This document shows positions 49,534 to 59,398 of a stretch of DNA of 64,000 bases, one piece after another. The notes beneath the pieces are model-generated. The model was not told the origin of the DNA. It did no database searches and saw only the letters and a list, made by a program, of their open reading frames with translations. Made by a program: the position numbers and the translations under genes. Position 1 is the stretch's first letter, and the number at the start of each line of letters is the position of its first letter. Source of the DNA: Clostridia bacterium (GTDB lineage: Bacteria > Bacillota > Clostridia > Oscillospirales > CAG-272); the NCBI GenBank assembly GCA_017471825.1, contig JAFURQ010000021.1:1-64000 (forward strand). Reading direction: 5' to 3'.

Positions 49534-52500
49534 AGAACAGGGTGAACTGGTTGGTTTCGGACAAGCCGTCGAGGACGTGATTGCGGCGAAGGACCTCTAT
49601 TACGGTCTTCGAAACGCCTGAACGCTCGCGCAGGTCCTCTATCGAGTAGATATTGTAGCTGTCGCGCGCCTTGATGATTTTTTCTGCCGCGCCGTCACCG
49701 AGGCCTGAGAGCGAGTTGAAGGGCATTCTTATTTTTCCGTTTTCGGGCAGGAATGCCGAGGCGTCGGATTTTTTAAGGTCAACGCTGAGGAACTGAACGC
49801 CTCGCGCCATAGCCTCGCGCACGAGATAGAGGGTAGCGAGAAGCTCCTTATCCTTTTGCGTGGATTCCATCTGTGAGTCCTTCTCCTCAAGCTCCTTTAT
49901 CGCCGCGTTTACGCCTACGTAGCCCTTGCCGACTATTTCGGCATCGAAGCCGCCGGGGGCGACGGTAAAGAAGGCGGCGTAAAACTCCATAGGATAGTAA
50001 ATCTTGTACCAGCCAAGACGGATTGCCGACATATCGTATGCGGCGGCGTGCGCCTTCGGGAACATATATTTTATCTTCTTACACGACCAGATGTACCAAT
50101 CGGGGACACCGTTAGAGAGCATTATCTCTTCCCACTCGGGCGTGAGGCCCTTACCCTTACGCACCGATTCCATTATTTTGAACGAGGTGGAGTCGTCTAT
50201 TCCCTTGCTTATGAGGTAAAGCATAATACCGTCACGGGTACCAACGACCTCGGAAATGGTGCAGACGCCCTTTTTGATAAGCTCCTGCGCGTTGCCGAGC
50301 CATACGTCCGTGCCGTGAGTAAGTCCCGAAATCTGAAGAAGGTCGGCAAAGTTCTTGGGCTTCGCGTCGAGGAGAACCTGCTGAATGAATTTGGTACCCA
50401 TTTCGGGGATTCCGTAGGTACCGAGCAGACATCCGCCGATGTCCTCGGGCTTAATTTTAAGGGGGTCGGTAGAGGCAAAGAGCTCGTAGATGGATTTGTC
50501 GTTCATCTTAACGTCGAGAACACTCGTACCCGTGTAATTTTCAAGCATCTTATACTTGGTCGGAATATCGTGTCCGAGCTCGTCGAGCTTCAGTATCGTG
50601 TCGTGCAGATACGAGAACTGGAAGTGCGTCGTTATGATGTCGGAGTTGGGGTCGTCGGCGGGGTGCTGAACGGGGGTGAAGTCGTATATCTCGTACTCCT
50701 TCGGCACGACGATAATTCCGCCGGGGTGCTGTCCCGTTGTTCTCTTTACGCCGACGAGATTGGTTGCGAGGTGGGAAATCTCCGCCTTGGAAATTTTGAT
50801 TTTCCTTTCCTCGAGGTACTTATTGACGTAGCCCCAGGCGGTTTTTTGCGCGAGGGTGCCGATGGTACCCGCACGGAACACGTGCCCCTGACCGAAGAGC
50901 TCCTCGGTGTATTTATGTACCCTGCCCTGCACGTCGCCCGAGAAGTTGAGGTCTATATCGGGGGATTTGTCGCCCTTGAAGCCGAGGAAGGTTTCAAAGG
51001 GGATGTCCTGACCGTCCTGATACATCCACTCGCCGCAAACGGGGCAGCGCTTGTCGTCAAGGTCGAAGCCCGAGCCGACCGAGCCGTCGGTGAAGAACTC
51101 GGAGTGCTTGCATTTGAGGCATCTGTAATGGGGCGGAAGGGGGTTAACCTCGGATATACCCGACATCGTGGCAACGAGGGACGAGCCGACCGAGCCGCGC
51201 GAGCCTACGAGGTAGCCGAGGCTTTCGGAATAGGCAACGAGCTTTACCGAAATCATATAGAGTCCCGCGAAATTGTTTTTGATAATGGAGTCGAGCTCCT
51301 TTGCGAGTCGCTTCTCGACTATTTCCGGCAATTTCTCGCCGTACCAATCGTGAGCGCGGCGCCAGCAGGATTCGGTGAGCTCCTCGTTTGCACCCGGCAT
51401 AATCGGGTCGTATCTGCCCTCGGGAATCGGGCGGATTCTGTCTATCATATCTGCGATTTTGTTGGGGTTTTCGATTACGACCTCATGCGCGACGTCCTCG
51501 CCGAGATAGGCAAATTCAGCGAGCATTTCGTCCGTGGTACGCAGATAAAGGGGCGCCTGCTCATCGGCATCCTTATACATATTGGCGGTGAGAACGCGGC
51601 GCAGAACCTCGTCCTCGGCGTTGAGGAAGTGCGCGTCACACGTTGCGCAGACGGGCTTACCGAGCTTTTTGCCGAGCTCGTATATCTGTCGGTTTATATC
51701 GCGCAGGGCGTCCTCGCTTGCAACCTTACCCTCTCTTACGAGGAAGGCGTTATTGCATAGCGGCTGTATCTCGAGGTAATCGTAGAACGAGGCTATCTCC
51801 TCTATCTCCTCCTGCGGCTTGCCGTCGCGTATCGCGGCATAAAGCTCGCCTGCCTCACACGCGGAGCCGATAATGAGTCCCTCGCGGTAATCCTCCAGGA
51901 CGGATTTGGGAATACGCGGCACCTTTTTCTGTCTGCCGAAGCCGCCGTAATAATCGAGATAGCTGTACGAGATGAGCCTGTAAAGGTTGCGCAGGCCGTC
52001 CCTCGTTTGTGCGAAGATTATCATATGGTACGGCATAAGCTTCAGGGGGTCGGTGTGCTCGCTCATCTGCTCGAGCATCCCGGGGAAGTCGCCGACGCCC
52101 TCCTCACGCAAGCGTGAGAGCATAACGAAAAATATCTCCGCGAGGGTGCGCGCGTCGTCCGATGCTCTGTGGTGGTGGAACTCCTCGAGAGCGTATGCCT
52201 TTGCTATTGTATCGAGCTTATGGTTTTTAAGCTCGGGGTTTACGTATCTTGAAAGACCTACGGTATCGAGGTAGGTGTTGTCAAAGGGTATGCCGTGGCG
52301 CTCGGCGGCGACACGGATGAAGCCGACGTCAAAGTTGGCGTTGTGCGCTATGAGCATACGGTCACCGACAAAGGCGAGAAACTGCTCCACGGCCTCCCTC
52401 TCCTTCGGTGCGCCTGCAACCATTTCATCGGTGATTGAGGTGAGGGCGGTTATCTCGTCGGGGATATGCTGCTCGGGGTCGACGAAGATATCCATCTCCT

Positions 52501-53956
52501 CTATGACCTTGCCGCCCTTGATTTTCACCGCGCCTATCTCTATGATTTTGCAGGTGCGGTTATAGAAGCCCGTGGTTTCTATGTCAAAGACGACCATTTC
52601 GTCGTCAAACGAGGGATAGCGCTTACCGAACATACATTTTGCGGTATCGTTTACGAAATACGCCTCAATACCGTAGAGTATTTTCAGCTCGGTGTTTTTT
52701 GATTTTTCGAGCGCGAGCATAACCTCGGGGAATGCCTGCACGTTGCCGTGGTCGGTTACGGCTATTGCCTTATGGCCCCAGCGGATAGCGGTATTCACTA
52801 TGTCCTTCGGGGTTATGAGGGCGTCCATCTGCGACATATTGGAGTGCAGGTGAAGCTCAACGCGCTTTTCGGGTGCGCGGTCCTCGCGTTGCTTTTTCTT
52901 TATGCTTCTTATTCCGCGGAAGGAGATGAAGGGCTCGTTATCGAATTTATCATTGATAACTCTGCCGAATACGGCAAGCGACATTCCCGACTTTATACTG
53001 CCGAGCCAATCGAGCTCGCCCTCACCGAGAGTGCGCTTCAGATAGGTTGCGCTTGCGCCGTCGGATATACCCACGGTGACGTTGGTTTTATCTCCCTTAC
53101 GGGTTTCCTTGGTTTCAATTTCAAATACCGTGCCGAAGAACGCGGCATTGCCGTGCGTGCGCTCTATATCAGCGAGGGGGGTGGGGGCGGTGATATCGAA
53201 GTCGTCGCCGAAAATCAGATCGCTTTCCTCTATGCTGTATACCGAGGCGCCGATGCGAAATTCGGTGTCGCTGATTTTCTCGTTCACGCCCGTGGAGTGC
53301 GAGATGCCCGACTTCCTTTCAAAGTCAAAGTGGGGGTCGGCGGCCCTTGCCTGCTCGTCCCTCTCTCTCTGCGCTGTGGCGCGGGCGTTGTCAAGCGCGG
53401 CTCGGTTTGCCGCCTCTGCGTCCTCGAGCATTTTTTCGCGCTTTGCCTTCCATTCTGTGCTGTATTCCTCGGCTCCCTCGCCTGCTCTAATGTCGATTTT
53501 TCTCGTAATTCCGTAGCGGTTATAGAGCACGTTGGAGAGGAATTTTTCGGTATCGGCGTTCTTCACAAAATCGACGCCGAAGATGGAAAAGGGTATGTAG
53601 GCGGTTATGGTTTCGCCGTCGTCGGTGAAGTCGGCGTTTGAGAAAAAGCCGTGCGTAACCGCGCCGTATATTGCCGCCTCTGCGGCTATCTCGTTGAAGT
53701 AGCAGACGTTAAACGAGGACGGCGGGAAATGGGGGAAAATCTTGAAGGTCTCGGCGGCGTAGAGCTCGCGGCACTCGTCCTCAATATCATAGAAAAGCTC
53801 CGGCTCCTCGTGAGAGTCGAAGGAAATATTCACCTCAACGCGAAGTGGCTCCCGCGACACAACTCTGTGCGAAAAGGAGTGTCCGCGCTCAAGAAGCTCG
53901 CGCTTGTCGGGCGAGGGGTTATATTTGGTGAATACGTCAAAAAATCTCTTTTCCAT
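49532..53956 (-). CDS. polC: DNA polymerase III alpha subunit, Gram-positive PolC type
   Basis: A 1474-residue replicative polymerase. In order: N-terminal domain (1-~240), OB domain (~250-370), PHP domain starting 'VELHLHSNMSQMDALITPKD', inserted DEDD proofreading exonuclease ('MVVFDIETTGFYNRTCKIIEIG', outline, ~455; 'IAHNANFDVGFI'; 'HRASDDARTL'), second PHP half, a zinc-binding segment 'CLKCKHSEFF...KRCPVCGEW', the polymerase palm 'DKSPDIDLNFSGD' (~1000) and finger motifs, and a C-terminal helix-hairpin-helix part ('FNSLSGLGDGAAEKI'). Size matches PolC (1430-1470). ATG 53956 has AGAGAG upstream. It is the last gene of the pyrH-polC operon, 13 bp after ispG. Confidence 0.96.
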   Translation of the reverse strand: MEKRFFDVFTKYNPSPDKRELLERGHSFSHRVVSREPLRVEVNISFDSHEEPELFYDIEDECRELYAAETFKIFPHFPPSSFNVCYFNEIAAEAAIYGAVTHGFFSNADFTDDGETITAYIPFSIFGVDFVKNADTEKFLSNVLYNRYGITRKIDIRAGEGAEEYSTEWKAKREKMLEDAEAANRAALDNARATAQRERDEQARAADPHFDFERKSGISHSTGVNEKISDTEFRIGASVYSIEESDLIFGDDFDITAPTPLADIERTHGNAAFFGTVFEIETKETRKGDKTNVTVGISDGASATYLKRTLGEGELDWLGSIKSGMSLAVFGRVINDKFDNEPFISFRGIRSIKKKQREDRAPEKRVELHLHSNMSQMDALITPKDIVNTAIRWGHKAIAVTDHGNVQAFPEVMLALEKSKNTELKILYGIEAYFVNDTAKCMFGKRYPSFDDEMVVFDIETTGFYNRTCKIIEIGAVKIKGGKVIEEMDIFVDPEQHIPDEITALTSITDEMVAGAPKEREAVEQFLAFVGDRMLIAHNANFDVGFIRVAAERHGIPFDNTYLDTVGLSRYVNPELKNHKLDTIAKAYALEEFHHHRASDDARTLAEIFFVMLSRLREEGVGDFPGMLEQMSEHTDPLKLMPYHMIIFAQTRDGLRNLYRLISYSYLDYYGGFGRQKKVPRIPKSVLEDYREGLIIGSACEAGELYAAIRDGKPQEEIEEIASFYDYLEIQPLCNNAFLVREGKVASEDALRDINRQIYELGKKLGKPVCATCDAHFLNAEDEVLRRVLTANMYKDADEQAPLYLRTTDEMLAEFAYLGEDVAHEVVIENPNKIADMIDRIRPIPEGRYDPIMPGANEELTESCWRRAHDWYGEKLPEIVEKRLAKELDSIIKNNFAGLYMISVKLVAYSESLGYLVGSRGSVGSSLVATMSGISEVNPLPPHYRCLKCKHSEFFTDGSVGSGFDLDDKRCPVCGEWMYQDGQDIPFETFLGFKGDKSPDIDLNFSGDVQGRVHKYTEELFGQGHVFRAGTIGTLAQKTAWGYVNKYLEERKIKISKAEISHLATNLVGVKRTTGQHPGGIIVVPKEYEIYDFTPVQHPADDPNSDIITTHFQFSYLHDTILKLDELGHDIPTKYKMLENYTGTSVLDVKMNDKSIYELFASTDPLKIKPEDIGGCLLGTYGIPEMGTKFIQQVLLDAKPKNFADLLQISGLTHGTDVWLGNAQELIKKGVCTISEVVGTRDGIMLYLISKGIDDSTSFKIMESVRKGKGLTPEWEEIMLSNGVPDWYIWSCKKIKYMFPKAHAAAYDMSAIRLGWYKIYYPMEFYAAFFTVAPGGFDAEIVGKGYVGVNAAIKELEEKDSQMESTQKDKELLATLYLVREAMARGVQFLSVDLKKSDASAFLPENGKIRMPFNSLSGLGDGAAEKIIKARDSYNIYSIEDLRERSGVSKTVIEVLRRNHVLDGLSETNQFTLF

Positions 53957-53969
53957 TATTCTCTCTTGC

Positions 53970-55052
53970 CTAGCAGTTCATAAGCTTAATTTCCTCAATC
54001 AGCTCATCAACAAGCCTGTCCTCTTTTATTTTTCTTACGGTTTCGCCCTTCTTGAAGAGCAGGCCCTCGCCTATGCCGCCGGCTATACCGATGTCGGCCT
54101 CTCGCGCCTCGCCGGGTCCGTTTACCACACAGCCCATAAGCGCGACCTTAATATTCTTTTTATCGAGCCCCTCTGCCTTGGCGCGGAGCTCAAACTCCTC
54201 AAGGAGCCTTATGAGGTCTATTTTCGTTCTGCCGCAGGTGGGGCAGGATACGATGTCCATTCCCCTGTTTTCGCAAAGCTCGAGCGCGCGCAGAATGTCG
54301 CGCGCGGCGGAAATCTCCTCGGTGGGATCCTCTGTGAGCGACACGCGAAGGGTGTCGCCGATGCCGCGCGAGAGCAGAGAGCCTATGCCCACACTGCTTT
54401 TGATTATCGCCTGACGGCGCGCGCCCGCCTCGGTAACGCCGAGGTGAATGGGATAGTCGCATCTATCGGCGAGGATTGCGTTTGCCGCTATCATAGTGGG
54501 CACGTCCGATGCCTTCACCGATACGGCTATATCGTGAAAATCAAGCTCCTCAAGGATAGAGATGTGATATAGCGCGCTTTCGGCAAGCGCCTCTGCCGTG
54601 GGAGCTCCGTATTTTGCGAGGAGCGATTTTTCAACCGAGCCCGAGTTTACACCTATTCTTATCGGCAGGCCGCGCTCACGACAGGCGCGCACCACTGCCT
54701 CGGTGTTTTCCCTTGAGCCGATATTACCGGGGTTTATGCGTATTTTATCCGCGCCCGACTCTATTGCCGCAAGGGCGATTTTGTAATTGAAATGTATATC
54801 CGCAACGAGAGGCACCCTCACGCCGCGTGCCTTAAGCTCGGAAAAAACGGATGCCGCCTCTATATCGGGGACGGCAAGGCGGACTATGTCGCAGCCCGCA
54901 TCCTCAAGCGCTCTTATCTGCTTATAGGTTGCCTCTGTATCGTGGGTGTCGGTGTTCGTCATCGACTGGACAGTGATGGGAGCATCGCCGCCGATACAGA
55001 GGTCGCCTACCTTTATTTTGCGCGTTTTTCTTCTGAACTGATTGTAATCCAT
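53970..55052 (-). CDS. ispG: 4-hydroxy-3-methylbut-2-enyl diphosphate synthase
   Basis: A 360-residue [4Fe-4S] enzyme converting MEcPP to HMBPP in the methylerythritol phosphate pathway. The N-terminal TIM barrel contains '[18 protein letters not shown]' and '[13 protein letters not shown]'. The cluster cysteines are in '[14 protein letters not shown]' and '[13 protein letters not shown]' with the final Glu. '[12 protein letters not shown]' is conserved. Short bacterial type (no plant insert). It lies 31 bp after rseP, with a small GC hairpin in the gap, and AAGGACG precedes ATG 55052. Confidence 0.95.
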   Translation of the reverse strand: MDYNQFRRKTRKIKVGDLCIGGDAPITVQSMTNTDTHDTEATYKQIRALEDAGCDIVRLAVPDIEAASVFSELKARGVRVPLVADIHFNYKIALAAIESGADKIRINPGNIGSRENTEAVVRACRERGLPIRIGVNSGSVEKSLLAKYGAPTAEALAESALYHISILEELDFHDIAVSVKASDVPTMIAANAILADRCDYPIHLGVTEAGARRQAIIKSSVGIGSLLSRGIGDTLRVSLTEDPTEEISAARDILRALELCENRGMDIVSCPTCGRTKIDLIRLLEEFELRAKAEGLDKKNIKVALMGCVVNGPGEAREADIGIAGGIGEGLLFKKGETVRKIKEDRLVDELIEEIKLMNC

Positions 55053-55083
55053 TTTACGTCCTTTCGCCGCGTAGGCGGCAAGG

Positions 55084-56223
55084 TCAAATTATTAGTTGAA
55101 TAACGTCCTTCACGAGTATAACCACCGAGAGCCCGAGCAGGAGCACGAGACCTATGGCGTTTATCATTCCCTCGATTTTCGGGGGTACTCTTTTGCCCGT
55201 TATCATCTCAACGAGCACGGTTATGAGGCGGCCGCCGTCGAGGGCTGGAATGGGCAGAAGATTCATAACTCCGAGGTTAATGCTTATAACCGTCACCATA
55301 TTGAGAAGCGATATGAAGCCTGCGCTTGCGGCATCACCGATTGCGGAGGATATGCCGACGGGGCCCGAGAGCGCGGCGAAGGTGTATCTTCCCGTTATGA
55401 GATCGAATATGGACTCCCACACCATACGTACGATAAGCCAGGAGTTGTGCCAGGTATACGACATTACGTCGCCGAAGCCCTTATCCCTTATACCTCTGAC
55501 ACGGAAATCAATGGCACCGAAGGTCTGCCCCTGCTGCTCGACTCTTGGGAAGGCAACGTTTGGAATTATAATTTCCTCTCCGTCGCGGATAACGGTGAGC
55601 TCAACGGGCTCGTAGCCGTTACGCATTATCTCGTAGGAGAGCTCCTCGTAGATTCTGACTCTTTTTCCGTTGACTCTTATTATTTCGTCATCGACCTGCA
55701 AAACGGTTGAGGTGGTGATATCGTAGCCGAGGTATTCCTGAAGGGGCGTGCCGTCGTCGAGCTCGTAGGAGCCGACGGTGGTGGAGCCGAGGGTGATGGC
55801 GGAGCCGACTATTATCATTGCAAGAAAGCCTGCAACGATGTTCACCGTTGCGCCTGCGGCGGTGATGATAAAGCGCTGCCAGGCTGGCTTTTTGTCAAAG
55901 CGGTTGGGGTCGGTGGCGTAGGTATAGCCTGTGTCGCGGTAGACGGCGGGGGTATCCTCACCCGAATGGAGAGGGGCGCTCGTGTCGTCGTCACCGTTCT
56001 CACCTGCCATAGCGACGAAGCCGCCTATGGGAAAGAGGGCTATCGAATAGCGAATGCCCGTCTTTTTTGAGGTATGAGAAAAAATGCGCGGGCCCATACC
56101 TATTGAAAATTCGGTTATTGTAACCTTAAATATGCGCGCGGCAACGTAGTGGCCGAGCTCGTGTATAAAAATGAGAAAGCCAAATACTAATACTGCTATG
56201 AGGATAGTTAATACGGTTCCCAA
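55084..56223 (-). CDS. rseP: RIP metalloprotease RseP (site-2 protease)
   Basis: A 379-residue intramembrane zinc protease that cleaves membrane-bound anti-sigma factors or signal peptides. The zinc motif HELGH (residues 21-25) is in the first membrane helix. A PDZ domain occupies ~165-260 ('[16 protein letters not shown]'). The second active-site motif '[13 protein letters not shown]' (~325) and two C-terminal helices follow. The start is TTG 56223 with AAGGAG 8 bases upstream. Position between dxr and ispG is typical of Firmicutes. Confidence 0.94.
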   Translation of the reverse strand: MGTVLTILIAVLVFGFLIFIHELGHYVAARIFKVTITEFSIGMGPRIFSHTSKKTGIRYSIALFPIGGFVAMAGENGDDDTSAPLHSGEDTPAVYRDTGYTYATDPNRFDKKPAWQRFIITAAGATVNIVAGFLAMIIVGSAITLGSTTVGSYELDDGTPLQEYLGYDITTSTVLQVDDEIIRVNGKRVRIYEELSYEIMRNGYEPVELTVIRDGEEIIIPNVAFPRVEQQGQTFGAIDFRVRGIRDKGFGDVMSYTWHNSWLIVRMVWESIFDLITGRYTFAALSGPVGISSAIGDAASAGFISLLNMVTVISINLGVMNLLPIPALDGGRLITVLVEMITGKRVPPKIEGMINAIGLVLLLGLSVVILVKDVIQLII

Positions 56224-56255
56224 TTCGGTTCTCCTTGATATTTGCTGATTGCTGA

Positions 56256-57401
56256 TTATTTGCCGATAAGCTCCCTTGCTATACGCCTTGCCTCGCGGTC
56301 GCAGGCGATAAGCTCCTCTACCGTTTCCGCACGGCTTCCGAGAAGGCGCTCAAAGGTTTCTGAGACGACCTCGGATATTCCGAGGAAGCCTATGCGCTCC
56401 TCGAGAAAGGCGGCAACGGCAACCTCGTCTGCGGCGTTCAGTATAGCCGGCATTGCTCCGCCGCAGGACATAGCGCGCGCGGCAAGCGCGAGAAGCGGAA
56501 ACGCCTCTGTATCCGGCTCGGCAAAGGTAAGCGAGCCGAGGGATATAAGGTCGAGCTGTGCCGAGCTTGTGGGACAGCGGTCGGGATAGTCCACCGCGTA
56601 CTGCACGCACATACGCATATCGGGCACGGAAAGCTCCGCGATGACGGTGTTATCAATATATTCCACGGCGGAATGAAGTATGCTCTCGCGGTGAACGAGA
56701 ACCTTTATCCTATCCGCACCGACGCCGAAAAGATGCGCCGCCTCGATAACCTCGAAGCCCTTGTTCATAAGGGTGGCGGAGTCGACAGTGATTTTTTTGC
56801 CCATCTTCCAGGTGGGGTGTGCGAGAGTGTCGGCGAGGGTTACGCGCGCAAGCTCCTCCCTGCTCTTTTTGTAAAAGGGGCCGCCCGAGGCGGTGAGAAG
56901 TATGCGCTTTATTTCCGAGGGCTTACCCGATTTGAGCGACTGAAATATTGCGGAATGCTCGCTGTCTACGGGAAGGATTTCGACGCCACGAGCCCGCGCC
57001 CTTTGCATAACTATGGAGCCGGCTATAACGAGGGATTCCTTGTTTGCGAGGGCGAGCCTTTTGCCCGAATCTATGACTGTAAGTGTTGGCAAAAGACCTG
57101 CTTCACCTATTATGGAATTGACGACGACGGAGGACGATGAGGCGTAAATACCCTCTCTTATTCCCTCCTCGCCTGCGAGCACGGTTATATCGGTATCGGC
57201 GAGGCGCGCCCTCAGGTCGCTTGCCGCCTCGGTGCTTGCCATTGCGACACAGCTCGGGTGAAATTCGCGCGCGGCGAGCTCTGCCGCCGCGACGTCGCGG
57301 TTGGCAGTGATATAATCGACGCGGTAGCCGCGCGAGCGCGCAACATCAAGCGCCTGCTGACCTACGGAGCCTGTCGCTCCGAGCACGGAGATGGTTTTCA
57401 T
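56256..57401 (-). CDS. dxr: 1-deoxy-D-xylulose 5-phosphate reductoisomerase
   Basis: A 381-residue cytoplasmic enzyme making methylerythritol phosphate with NADPH, second step of the MEP pathway. The Rossmann motif GATGSVGQQALDV is at residues 8-20. 'LANKESLVIAG', the metal-binding 'LPVDSEHSAIFQ', 'ILLTASGGPF', 'HPTWKMGKKITVDSATLMNKGFEVIEA' (outline) and 'PDMRMCVQYAVDYPDR' are all present. Length is normal. AAAGGAAA precedes ATG 57401. The 137 bp gap to cdsA holds a 70 bp palindromic repeat. Confidence 0.96.
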   Translation of the reverse strand: MKTISVLGATGSVGQQALDVARSRGYRVDYITANRDVAAAELAAREFHPSCVAMASTEAASDLRARLADTDITVLAGEEGIREGIYASSSSVVVNSIIGEAGLLPTLTVIDSGKRLALANKESLVIAGSIVMQRARARGVEILPVDSEHSAIFQSLKSGKPSEIKRILLTASGGPFYKKSREELARVTLADTLAHPTWKMGKKITVDSATLMNKGFEVIEAAHLFGVGADRIKVLVHRESILHSAVEYIDNTVIAELSVPDMRMCVQYAVDYPDRCPTSSAQLDLISLGSLTFAEPDTEAFPLLALAARAMSCGGAMPAILNAADEVAVAAFLEERIGFLGISEVVSETFERLLGSRAETVEELIACDREARRIARELIGK

Positions 57402-57420
57402 AGTGTTTTTCCTTTACTTT

Positions 57421-57490
57421 GCAAGAGAGGCAAGTGCCTAAAGCGCTGAAAATTCAGGCCTTAGAGCGAGTTCGTATTGTTCTCTCTTGC
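57421..57490. repeat. 70 bp palindromic repeat, copy 1 (cdsA-dxr gap)
   Basis: It is bounded by GCAAGAGAG (57421-57429) and its complement CTCTCTTGC (57482-57490). Inside, CTAAAGCGCTGAA and TTCAGGCCTTAG form an imperfect inner stem. It is nearly identical, base for base and in the same orientation, to 58579-58648; differences include gcct/gctt and tgtt/tatt. The remaining gap 57491-57538 holds a separate stem GACCGCC/GGCGGTC and a duplicated AACGGT. Confidence 0.85.
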
Positions 57491-57538
57491 CTAACGGTTT
57501 ATAAAGACCGCCTTAGCGGCGGTCCTTAACGGTAGTTT

Positions 57539-58363
57539 TTATGAGAACGGGGGAAAGAGAAGACAGAGCGCGAACAGCACGGGAGCAACCGCTACGACCG
57601 AGTCGAATCTGTCAAGCACACCGCCGTGTCCCGGGAAGATTTTGCCGTAATCCTTTACACCGTGCTCGCGCTTGATAAGCGAGGCGATGAGGTCACCGAA
57701 CTGCGACACAACCGAAAGCACAACGCCGAATATGGCGAGGGTTAAATAGTTCGGTGTGGGTGCGCCGTTGATATAGGATACGATTATTCCGTATATAAGG
57801 AAAAATACCGCGGTGAAGAAAACGCCGCCTATCGCGCCCTCGACCGTCTTTTTGGGGCTGATTTCGGGGATAAGCTTATGCTTACCTATCGCTCTGCCGA
57901 CGAAGTAGGCGAATATATCGCATATCCAAGCGGCAAGGAAGGCGAGAACGAAATTGTACACTCCGTTTTCGGTATATCTTATCAGTGTGAGTGAGGTGAA
58001 GGATGCAACGATGTAGGCAAAGCAGGCAAACTGCGTTGCCACCTCGGAGAATTTCACCTGACCGCGCATTACCACCGCGTAGCCGAAGAGATAGAGCATA
58101 TACGCGAGGGCAACTGCGCAGGCGCAGAGTATGAAATAGAACGAGGCGAAGAAATACGCCAGAATGGGCGTTGCAATGGCTATCACATATGCGGGGACAG
58201 ACATTGCCAGATTCTTGCCGAGGCCCGTCACGCTTCCCATTTCATATATAGCAACGGCGGCAAATATGCCTGCTGCTATCGGGTAAATAATGTATTCGGA
58301 GAATATGAGCAGCGGTATTCCGAGCACCGCCATACATATTGCCGTTATGATTCTGGTTTTCAT
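57539..58363 (-). CDS. cdsA: Phosphatidate cytidylyltransferase (CDP-diglyceride synthase)
   Basis: A 274-residue membrane enzyme with about eight helices, making CDP-diacylglycerol for phospholipid synthesis. The signature 'SQFGDLIASLIKREHGVKDYGKIFPGHGGVLDRFDSV' (outline) near the C-terminus contains the conserved Lys-Arg, Asp and 'GHGG.lDR.D' residues; 'ISPKKTVEGAIGG' precedes it. AAGGAG lies before ATG 58363 and overlaps the outer end of the repeat at 58373. It follows uppS after an unusually long 281 bp gap filled by the repeat. Confidence 0.94.
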   Translation of the reverse strand: MKTRIITAICMAVLGIPLLIFSEYIIYPIAAGIFAAVAIYEMGSVTGLGKNLAMSVPAYVIAIATPILAYFFASFYFILCACAVALAYMLYLFGYAVVMRGQVKFSEVATQFACFAYIVASFTSLTLIRYTENGVYNFVLAFLAAWICDIFAYFVGRAIGKHKLIPEISPKKTVEGAIGGVFFTAVFFLIYGIIVSYINGAPTPNYLTLAIFGVVLSVVSQFGDLIASLIKREHGVKDYGKIFPGHGGVLDRFDSVVAVAPVLFALCLLFPPFS

Positions 58364-58372
58364 TTGTTCTCC

Positions 58373-58652
58373 TTAGGCAAGATAGAATAATACGAACCCG
58401 TTTTAAAAAGACAAATTTCGCATAATACTGCGGTAAAAATTCTTGTAATATCCGCATATTATTTCAAATTTTAACCTTGTCTTACACAAAATTTATTCTT
58501 TTTTAAATTCGCAGAACTCTTAAGCCTGAATTTTAAGATGGTTTTGGTGCTTGGCTCTCGCAGCCAAGTGCGGACTTTGCAAGAGAGGCAAGTGCCTAAA
58601 GCGCTGAAAATTCAGGCTTTAGAGCGAGTTCGTATTATTCTCTCTTACCTAT
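58373..58652. repeat. MITE-like element: inverted ends plus 70 bp palindromic repeat, copy 2
   Basis: Left end TTAGGCAAGATAGAATAATA (58373-58392, continuing CGAACCCG) matches the complement of the right end (58625-58652) with 4 mismatches in 28. The right part contains the 70 bp palindromic repeat (58579-58648). The interior (58400-58570) is AT-rich, carries a partial copy of the inner stem (AAGCCTGAATTTTAAG, about 58532) and a TTGGCT/AGCCAA hairpin, and codes for nothing recognisable. The left end touches the cdsA ribosome-binding site; the right end contains the uppS stop codon (58645-58647). Confidence 0.75.
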
Positions 58653-59370
58653 CAAGTCCGCCGAAGCGACGGCTGCGCGTATAGAACTCACCGACCGCCT
58701 TCATTATTGCGGCGTCGTCAAAATCAGGCCAGAGCGTATCGAGGATAACGTATTCAGAATATGCTCCCTGCCAGAGAAGGAAATTGGAAACGCGGAAGTT
58801 TCCGCCCGTTCTGATAATGAGGTCAGGGTCGGGGGTGGTGCCGGTGTACATATATTTTGAGAGTATTTCCTCGGTGAGCGTTTCGTGTCCTGCGGCGTGG
58901 GCGGCGTTTGCGGCGTGAACTATTTCATCTCTACCGCCGTAATTGAGCGCAACGCTACAGGTGAAGGCGCGGTCCTTCGCCATATTCTCGACCTCTATGC
59001 ACTTCGATTTAAGAGGCTCGGGAATGGGGGTGAGATCGCCTATGAATTTTATGCAAAACTCCTTATCGGTTTTGATCATATCCTCAACGACGTCAACGAG
59101 GTATTTATAGATGAGCTTCATTATAGTGTCGACCTCATCCTTGGGGCGCTTCCAGTTTTCCGTGGAGAAGGCGTACATTATTACGTTGTGGACGCCTATG
59201 CGGCGGAAGGTTTCGAGCACGGGCTGTATTCGCTTCGCCCCTGCGACGTGCCCCTGACTGCGTATGAGTCCGCGCTTGGTTGCCCATCTGCCGTTGCCGT
59301 CGGTGATTATCGCAACGGTGTCAAGGCGCTCATCGGTCATAATGTCCTTAGTTTTCTTTGAAAAAAGCAA
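58645..59370 (-). CDS. uppS: Isoprenyl (undecaprenyl) diphosphate synthase
   Basis: A 241-residue cis-prenyltransferase making the lipid carrier for cell-wall synthesis. The catalytic Asp is in 'VAIITDGNGRWATKRGL' (the usual Met before DGNGRWA is Thr). 'YAFSTENWKRPKDEV' and 'ALNYGGRDEI' are conserved. The C-terminal 'RTGGNFRVSNFLLWQGAYSE' has Asn-Phe where most have Glu-x before Arg. The start is TTG 59370 (AGAGAG upstream), giving MLFSKK; ATG 59340 after AAGGA is possible. The stop codon lies inside the repeat element, so the insertion may have replaced the original end. Confidence 0.92.
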   Translation of the reverse strand: MLFSKKTKDIMTDERLDTVAIITDGNGRWATKRGLIRSQGHVAGAKRIQPVLETFRRIGVHNVIMYAFSTENWKRPKDEVDTIMKLIYKYLVDVVEDMIKTDKEFCIKFIGDLTPIPEPLKSKCIEVENMAKDRAFTCSVALNYGGRDEIVHAANAAHAAGHETLTEEILSKYMYTGTTPDPDLIIRTGGNFRVSNFLLWQGAYSEYVILDTLWPDFDDAAIMKAVGEFYTRSRRFGGLDR

Positions 59371-59398
59371 TTTGATTCTCTCTTTCGAAGGTTGGATT

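Noticed and set aside
50048..51760. Very long open frame (570 codons) on the plus strand opposite polC
   Set aside because: It lies wholly antisense to conserved PolC motifs, lacks a ribosome-binding site and shows no protein-like motif; it results from the codon bias of the minus-strand gene.
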